Notes under the pieces: model-generated
The model's input: only the letters and a program-made list of their open reading frames with translations
Databases searched by the model: none
What the model was told of the DNA's origin: nothing
Shown: positions 56,401 to 61,364 of the stretch, one piece after another
Layout of the letters: each line of letters begins with the position of its first letter
How positions within the stretch are numbered: position 1 is the stretch's first letter
Translations under genes and position numbers: made by a program
Assembly: GCA_043764095.1 (NCBI GenBank)
Contig: JAYUKX010000197.1
Location: 124,001 to 188,000 of the forward strand
DNA length: 64,000 bases
Source: M3007 sp043764095
GTDB lineage: Bacteria > Bacteroidota > Bacteroidia > Chitinophagales > Saprospiraceae
Direction of reading: 5' to 3'

Positions 56401-57786
56401 TACATGGAGGAGTTGCCACACTTGGAAAAAATAGGCTGGAATTTTAAAGAAGAAGTGGTGATGACCACTCGACAGCGTTGCACAGATGACAACATTCCGG
56501 TCATTACTTATTACCAATATGATAGCGCTGGGCAACGCATCCGAAAAATAACAGAAAACCAGGCAGCCGCGGGAGGTACTCCCACCAAAAAAGAAGAACG
56601 CATTTACGTGGCGGGTTATGAGTTATATAAAAAACACACGGGTACCCATGCAGGATTGGAGCGAGTAAGCCTTAGCCTGATGGACGAAGGACACCGTTTT
56701 GTGATGATAGACACCCGCAATGCGGTGGATGATGGCACGGCGCCGCACTTGGTGCGCTACCAATTGCACAACCACCTCGGTTCGGCGGCTTTAGAATTGG
56801 ACAACTCGACTGCTGCTGCGGTGATTTCTTATGAGGAGTATCATCCGTTTGGGACGACGGCGTATCAGGCGCATCATCGGGATATACGGGCGGCGGCGAA
56901 ACGCTACCGCTATACGGGTATGGAGCGGGATGAGGAGACGGGGTTGGAGTATCACTCAGCGCGGTATTATTTGCCGTGGTTGGGAAGGTGGTTGAGTGGG
57001 GATCCGATTGGGATTGGGGATGGGGTGAATGTGTACCGATATGTTAAGAATAATCCTGTGTTGTATTTAGATAGATCGGGAGAGATATTTGAAACTTTAT
57101 GGGACTTAGCTAATGTTGGATATGGAGCATATTCCCTTACTTCAAACCTTATAGAAGGTAATTGGGGTGATGCAGCTTTGGATGCCGGGGGATTAGTACT
57201 TGATATAGGAGCAACTGTAGTTCCAGGGGTTCCGGGGGGAGCCGCAACTGGAATAAGAGTAGGAAGAACCGCAGATAGAACGGTTGATGCTACAAGAACA
57301 GCTAGAGCACTTGAAAGAGCAAGGGAAGCCGAAAGAGAACTCGAAAGAGCACGAGAACTCGAAAGAGCAATAGCTGCCGAAAGAGGGCTCGAAAGAGCAC
57401 GAGAACTCGAAAGGGCTGCCGAAAGAGGAAGACCATCCGGTGGCGGAGGCGGCGGAAGACCATCTGGCGGCGGCGGCGGCGGCGGAAGACCACCTGAAGG
57501 GGGGGGGAGTTCTTCCGGTGGGGGTGGTAGGAGACCATCACGAACAAGTATGCAAAGTTCTTTAAGAAACCTTCAACGCAGGTTAGCAGAACACCGGCAG
57601 AAGTTAGAAGATTTTCGAAGAAATCCAGACGCTTTTGATAACCGTGGGGATTTAGCTAGAGCAGGAGCAAATTTAGAACGCCGAAACAGAATAATTGAAG
57701 GGCGGATTAGGCATTTGGAGCAAGAAATCAGAAATTTTGAAACTCAAATTCAACAATTAACAAGAACATTGGGAAATGGACAATAA
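50407..57786 (+). CDS. Fused TcB-TcC toxin protein (SpvB-FG-GAP-Rhs) with variable C-terminal toxin
   Basis: This 2459-residue protein joins the two cocoon subunits of Tc toxins. SpvB N-terminal domain: about 35-320 (VSLPKGGGAIKGIDEKFQVN, LSYNSGSGNSIFGLGWNVS). FG-GAP propeller: 430-690 (LADLDADGG, DLNGDGKPEV, DMSGDGLTDIV). TcB middle domain: about 700-870. YD/Rhs repeats: about 1470-2200 (YYDAPGRLVR, YEYDMLGHRV, YQYDAVGNIM). Rhs core with self-cleavage motif: GDPIG at 2198-2202. The tail, residues 2226-2459, is unlike the core: hydrophobic start, Glu/Arg heptads, Gly-rich linker, basic helical end. There is no signal peptide, as expected for Tc components. The tail is probably the released effector and is followed by a likely immunity gene. 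Confidence 0.93.
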   Translation: MQKNEKNIIQGSSSVNKLTEERATKSNAIEVPSVSLPKGGGAIKGIDEKFQVNPSNGTASFSIPLPVANARGAIPQLALSYNSGSGNSIFGLGWNVSLPSIRRKTDKGLPMYLDGVESDTFLFSEAEDLVSEFRNAADGSFIPDGQGGYAIKEQDSSDNLWKIRYYRPRIEGLFARIERWMEKSSGIIRWRVITKENVTTLFGWSALSRLSDPEKDHRVFEWLPEFVFDDKGNCAHYIYKEENDAGFVATLLHHRNRRKGGQLTYTNRYLSEVLYGNRTPYHQFGDAFPPVSDYFFQTVFDYGEYGTELPIQPITDWGFRTDAFSDYKAGFEVRTTRLCRHVLLFHRFTELPGGSALVKSLDFQYDTSTEQDFIFLTAITSTGYIKKAGGNYTQKSMPPMEFEYQRHEWSREVKQIAPEHLAHAPMGLSGQYQFTDLFNEGLSGILTEQANGWYYKHNLGEGRFAPAKLVSPKPSFAGLGGSLQLADLDADGGKQLSGFSGNMPGYFELDDDNEWHPFRPFDTLPNINFSDSNTRMLDLNGDGKPEVLITEDNVFTWYESRGRKGFDKAHRTFKTFDEETGPAVVFADVKQTIFLADMSGDGLTDIVRIRNGEVCYWPNLGYGKFGAKVGMGNTPVFDHPDAFNPAYLQLADLNGSGTTDIVYLGKNKFSCWLNLSGNRFAAESFEINAFPEIHRETNITVTDLLGNGVACIVWSSPLSKDAPSPLRYIDLMNSKKPHVMVFYKNNLGKEVRLEYTPSTKYYLADKLAGKPWITKLHFPVQCVSKTETRDRISGYRFATEYSYHHGYYDHPEREFRGFGRVEQRDAEVFDHFVKGDSSNVVERALHQDPALTKTWFHTGAFLRKDKILNQFDHEHWHRELERAGFLATSHPEVPLTDARITTAEGFPADFVENMDSIYWQQALRACKGMALRTETFALDGAETGNLQQEMTPFTVGTHNCFIEMIQPRGQNQHAVFVVKESEAITYNYERDPADPRIAHNLNLKMDAYGNILESAAVVYPRRLPDASLPAETQQAQAETHIIFTKNQYTNDVESPDAWRLRLPSEVETFALKGVAKTGDFYAIDDFEHALSNDPTRAVEVAYHEHDTTSSLGIIQRRKIEHIRSIFYRNDLAGALPLHALESRAIPFENYQLAYTPALLSHIFGTRVNDALMTEGRFADSEGDSNWWIRSGTTQFLREEDEETEIDAQNRFFTPISFTDPYGAVTQVRYYGTYFLFIEETEDELGNIVRIMQFNFRTLSPQRMRDPNLNFSEVLTDELGLVKAMALSGKGADADDISGLNEATEAAEQTAVLDFFASPDSVALTARGNNLLEHATARFVYDFDVYRNTGKPAVVAAIMREEHFQKNDNSPVQLSFEYSNGLGQVVMKKVQAEPGIAKKAILNPADDSYVVTDEDTSVLASPQLRWIGNGRTILNNKGNAVKQYEPYFSVTHQYEDLKELVETGVTPLLYYDAPGRLVRTEMPDRTFTKVEFDSWKQATYDQNDTVLESEWYRLRTNRLIDAALITALKDPVREKVAADKAALHANTPTVQHFDTLGRPVLAIEHNKTLSSGADEFYLTIVHLDIEGNALAVVDARQKARQIALGLPEPVSVMRYEYDMLGHRVYQHSMDAGQRWLLTNLMGKPLRTWDERGHEFRYFYDELHRPTESRVLLSGNGATALDYIFEKIIYGEEQINDQNRNLRGQIYRHYDTGGRLEMPDYDFKGQPNSTSRRLFSKYKEVANWTVANMVADLEVQDFVFQTETDALGRISRQVAPDGSVIVPAYNAGGLLEAESVTHLSPALTTTYIRNIDYNEKGQRERIRYGNNVTTQFHYDRETFRLTRLASRRQNGELLQDLRYTYDPTRNITHIEDLAIPPTFFANFRTDGLSEYTYDALYRLVEATGRENGAALNFGACDNWNDKPFMHSMSPDNTMAVRNYTQRYQYDAVGNIMEMRHLAVGGNWTRTYEYETTNNRLKATRIGDNGSPANYTQYQHHAKHGYMEELPHLEKIGWNFKEEVVMTTRQRCTDDNIPVITYYQYDSAGQRIRKITENQAAAGGTPTKKEERIYVAGYELYKKHTGTHAGLERVSLSLMDEGHRFVMIDTRNAVDDGTAPHLVRYQLHNHLGSAALELDNSTAAAVISYEEYHPFGTTAYQAHHRDIRAAAKRYRYTGMERDEETGLEYHSARYYLPWLGRWLSGDPIGIGDGVNVYRYVKNNPVLYLDRSGEIFETLWDLANVGYGAYSLTSNLIEGNWGDAALDAGGLVLDIGATVVPGVPGGAATGIRVGRTADRTVDATRTARALERAREAERELERARELERAIAAERGLERARELERAAERGRPSGGGGGGRPSGGGGGGGRPPEGGGSSSGGGGRRPSRTSMQSSLRNLQRRLAEHRQKLEDFRRNPDAFDNRGDLARAGANLERRNRIIEGRIRHLEQEIRNFETQIQQLTRTLGNGQ
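57437..57534 (+). repeat. GGC repeats and G9 tract in the toxin tail
   Basis: Runs of GGC/GGA encode a Gly-rich linker (RPSGGGGGG, RPPEGGGSSSGGGG). A homopolymer of nine G (57499-57507) interrupts it. A change in the G count would frameshift only the terminal effector part, leaving the Rhs cocoon intact. Confidence 0.8.
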
Positions 57787-58075
57787 AATAAAAATAAAAA
57801 AAATATTATTAATTATAAATCGGCTTCTGGCTGACATGGAGAGAGATAACCCTGATGGTGAAATACCAATAGAAAAAGATTTCTATTGGGTGGTTGGGAT
57901 TGAAGATATGTTTAATGTTTTGGATGCACCGACCAATTTACATGTAGGGCAACTTTTTGAAGATGTTGAAAATCTAAATAAGTTAAAATTAAATCAGTTA
58001 AACATCTATGATTTAATAAAGGTTTCAGCAATATTAAATTATTTGTATTTATATCAAATTGATAAAAATAAATAA
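57776..58075 (+). CDS. Putative immunity protein
   Basis: This 99-residue protein starts inside the last 11 bp of the toxin gene (ATG 57776). It is mildly acidic and helical-type, with no signal peptide (MDNKIKIKKILLIINRLLAD, KDFYWVVGIEDMFNVLDAP). It is of the size and position expected for an immunity protein against a polymorphic-toxin tail. I do not recognise the family, and base composition is clearly more AT-rich than in the toxin core, as usual for exchanged toxin-immunity modules. Confidence 0.65.
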   Translation: MDNKIKIKKILLIINRLLADMERDNPDGEIPIEKDFYWVVGIEDMFNVLDAPTNLHVGQLFEDVENLNKLKLNQLNIYDLIKVSAILNYLYLYQIDKNK

Positions 58076-58135
58076 TTAGTCGGATAACCTTTTAAACAGA
58101 TTCTAAAATAGTGAAAAAATCGCAACTTTAACATC

Positions 58136-61100
58136 ATGGCTAAGCAACGCAACCAATCATACACCCTCTCAGGTCGAATTACCGACCAAAAGGAGCAACC
58201 AACTGAAGGGCTGATCGTCTTCGCATACGATCAGGATCCCAATACCCCCGACAACCCGCTCGGACAACCTGCCATCACCGATGCCGAAGGTAAATACGGC
58301 ATTTCCTTTACCGAGGAGGATTTTAAAATCGGCGGTATGGAAAGCGGCGGACCGGATGTGTTTATCCGGGTATATGCTGGGGATCAGTTTCTGGGGGAGA
58401 GTCCGACAAAGCGAGATTCTAAAAAAACGATAAAAATTGACCTGCAAGTCGAGTATTTACCAGAGCCTTTACAGAAAAACGACGAGGTGAAAGCCCAATT
58501 AAAAATAAAAGCCAAGCATCTCGAAATAGCAAACATCAACGGGTTTTCCGAGCCGCGGCTTCCCGGCTTTATTAATTTCGACAGCCCAGGTGCGCCATCA
58601 GTGCCCTCACAGGTGCATTATATAACCTTGCCTTTGGGGGGAAAAATCCTTGATATTGAAGTGTATCCCGGAGAACCAACTATTATTCGCAATATGGGTA
58701 ATCCTTACCCGGTACAGGAATTAATACCTGATTTAGGGACCAATCCGGATGAGTTCGGCAATGGTATCACCTTCAAGGATACAGTAGTTAAGTTTACACC
58801 CCTTATTAAGGAACTTGCCCGAGAATTTCCTGCTTATCCACCTCGCCTTGTCGAACTGAAAGAAGAAATAGATAAAGACCCAATAAGAATTGCGAGGGTG
58901 AAAGTAACCCCCATTCAGTATAACTTTGAAGAAAACGCCTACTATTTTTATCCGAACCTTACTTACAAGATTAAGTTCGATGAGAAAGAGGCAGCAAGAA
59001 TAAATCAGGCTGCACAGCGGAAGTGGGGCGTAGCGGAAATTGAACTGATAAAAGACATTGTTGCAAACGACCTCGTTTTTAGTGCGAATGATCTATTTAT
59101 TCCAGGTATTTATTGGTTTTACGAAGAAGCCCCTCATATTATTATCACTGACAATTATCACTGGCCAGAGCACATTGAGCAATCAGACGGCACCTTGCGT
59201 TCGCCTTCTTTAACAGAAAGAGGGGCGGCACTGTCTGGTGATTTGAAGGCAGAATTTGAACGTCTTGCTCAATGGAAAACAAGCCGGAGTGTAAAATCGA
59301 AGGTAGTGACCATCAGCGATATAGTCGCCGGTAATTATGGAGATATGACCAAAAATGGTTTTGCCAGAGACTTACAGGAGGTGATTAGAAACTTCATTAA
59401 ATTCGCTTACAATCGCTGGAAAACCCGCTATGTACTGCTGGGTGGCGACTACAATGTTGTGCCTGTTCGGATATTGACAGGTACAACATTGCATGGTACA
59501 GTGGGGACGCACAGATCCAGCAACAATCCACCTAATCGAGATGAATGTTATATTCTTAGCGCAAATTCAGTAGCAAAAATAAGGCCGCAATTCGTACCTT
59601 ATCCTAATGAGCCACTTTCTTCATACCATGGCGGTGTACGTATTCCATTTAATCGCGAAGCAGGTAGTGGTCAACTTGGATGGTATTACACTTCCGAATC
59701 GTCCTTTAATACGCGAAATTCTGGCTTCATCCGTTTACCCATTGGACAATTTTCCAATTTTATCATTGTGGAAGGTCCGGCAAGTATTATAGATGACAAT
59801 TATTATTGGGTCAGGGAAGTCAACCGCATTCCTTCAGATTTATACTATTCCAGTTTATTTGGATCCGGTTACGACCAAGTTGGTAAACATGATTTTGATT
59901 TGAATAACAACGGCTTGTACGGGCAATTTCATTGGTATGCCGGAGAGGATGTTAGTCTTGATGGAGTAAATACCTTCCCAGACGTGTTTCCAGGAAGGGC
60001 TGCTGTGGAAAGCGCTGCGGAGGCGAAGGCTTTTGTTGACAAAACCATAACCTATGAGCGTCGTATTGATCAGGATGGAAATTATGTTAATTCGAGTTAT
60101 TTTAAAAAAATTATTTATGGAGCTGATCTTTGGGGTGGATTCGGGTATAACCGTCGGCAAACTGATCTTTCCATACCGCCCGCAGAGGGATTATTTACAC
60201 ATGCTTTATCGGCTACTCGTACCAGAATAAATCTGAATTTTGACATTATGATGACCGGAGCAACGCCTTCACATCGTTTGGTCGCACGAAGCGGTGGAAC
60301 AGACAATGTTATTCTGTACAGAACGACCGCTAGCACTACAAATCCCGGCTGGTATTTTGCTACTAACAACAACTACAATGTTCAGAGTGCGATACCTACT
60401 CGTTTTATCGTAGTGCGTGGCCCCGCTACTCTTGTAAGCCCGGACGACTTTATCTGGGATGCAATCGGTATGGAAGGCGCAATCAATGAAAAAGAAACGC
60501 TCCGTGGACTAATGAACAGCTGGTTTCCTGCATTCAATCGTATTCAAAGATTTTATGCCGATTATTTTGATGTTTCAGCACCACCCTCCTTGGAAAAACT
60601 TGAAGCAGTCACCCTGCGTGAAGCCATTGATGAGGGTGTACATTTCCTAAGCCTGACCGGACATGGCTGGTGGGGAGGATGTTGTGGTGTTGATACTGAC
60701 AATAATCCTGACTTCAAAAATAAGAACCAGTATTTTGTCGCTTTTGCAGACTCTTGCTCTACAGCTCATTTCGATGGACCAGATTCGACAGCAGAAAAGA
60801 CCACAAACGATCCTGACGGAGGTGCTATTGCCTATGTAGGCAATACGCGTTACAGTTGGATTGGCATAGGGCATCATTTTGAAAAGTTTTTCTGGAATAA
60901 ACTTTCAGTTGTAAAACGGCCAGGAGTGGCTGCTGGTTTTCGTGAATCTGTGGGAGGCCCTCGTTTTATGTGGACTATTTATGCCCAAAATTTGTTTGGC
61001 GATCCAGAATTGCAGGTTTATACGAAGGTTCCTCCTCCTTTTATAGTGGTGCATCCCGATTTATTTAAATGGGGCGAGATCGTCAAGGTTAGACTAAACG

Positions 61101-61318
61101 AAGAAATAAAAATCAACGGCGATCATTTGGTTACCCTGTCAGCGGGATGGGATGAAAAGGAACAGCAGTCTTTGCTTCAAATAACAGTACTGACTAACGC
61201 TGATGGTACTGCTGAGATTGAACTTCCGAAAAAAAGGATAGAAGGAATTGAAGAACTGACACTTACCGTATTCGGTAGAAATCGTGAACCATATGTTAAA
61301 AAAATCAGGATTGCGTAA
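58136..61318 (+). CDS. Gingipain-type (C25) cysteine peptidase with N-terminal TTR-like module
   Basis: This is a 1060-residue protein. Residues 1-105 form a transthyretin/carboxypeptidase-regulatory-like beta-sandwich (SYTLSGRITDQKEQP, FAYDQDPNTPDNPLGQ) shared with TcA downstream. A propeptide-like region (about 110-320) and a C25 caspase-like domain follow. The dyad is visible: His843 in LSLTGHGWWGG and Cys874 in YFVAFADSCSTAHFD. The context strongly resembles RgpB (NKDKYFLAIGN-CC-ITAQFD). A gingipain-type Ig-like end follows. There is no signal peptide and no T9SS tail, unlike gingipains. It lies between the immunity gene and TcA in one rightward unit. It may be a loaded effector or a toxin-maturation protease. 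Confidence 0.9.
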   Translation: MAKQRNQSYTLSGRITDQKEQPTEGLIVFAYDQDPNTPDNPLGQPAITDAEGKYGISFTEEDFKIGGMESGGPDVFIRVYAGDQFLGESPTKRDSKKTIKIDLQVEYLPEPLQKNDEVKAQLKIKAKHLEIANINGFSEPRLPGFINFDSPGAPSVPSQVHYITLPLGGKILDIEVYPGEPTIIRNMGNPYPVQELIPDLGTNPDEFGNGITFKDTVVKFTPLIKELAREFPAYPPRLVELKEEIDKDPIRIARVKVTPIQYNFEENAYYFYPNLTYKIKFDEKEAARINQAAQRKWGVAEIELIKDIVANDLVFSANDLFIPGIYWFYEEAPHIIITDNYHWPEHIEQSDGTLRSPSLTERGAALSGDLKAEFERLAQWKTSRSVKSKVVTISDIVAGNYGDMTKNGFARDLQEVIRNFIKFAYNRWKTRYVLLGGDYNVVPVRILTGTTLHGTVGTHRSSNNPPNRDECYILSANSVAKIRPQFVPYPNEPLSSYHGGVRIPFNREAGSGQLGWYYTSESSFNTRNSGFIRLPIGQFSNFIIVEGPASIIDDNYYWVREVNRIPSDLYYSSLFGSGYDQVGKHDFDLNNNGLYGQFHWYAGEDVSLDGVNTFPDVFPGRAAVESAAEAKAFVDKTITYERRIDQDGNYVNSSYFKKIIYGADLWGGFGYNRRQTDLSIPPAEGLFTHALSATRTRINLNFDIMMTGATPSHRLVARSGGTDNVILYRTTASTTNPGWYFATNNNYNVQSAIPTRFIVVRGPATLVSPDDFIWDAIGMEGAINEKETLRGLMNSWFPAFNRIQRFYADYFDVSAPPSLEKLEAVTLREAIDEGVHFLSLTGHGWWGGCCGVDTDNNPDFKNKNQYFVAFADSCSTAHFDGPDSTAEKTTNDPDGGAIAYVGNTRYSWIGIGHHFEKFFWNKLSVVKRPGVAAGFRESVGGPRFMWTIYAQNLFGDPELQVYTKVPPPFIVVHPDLFKWGEIVKVRLNEEIKINGDHLVTLSAGWDEKEQQSLLQITVLTNADGTAEIELPKKRIEGIEELTLTVFGRNREPYVKKIRIA

Positions 61319-61364
61319 AATCAAAGTGAAGTTTTTTTAAATCAAACCCAAAGTAAATAGCATC

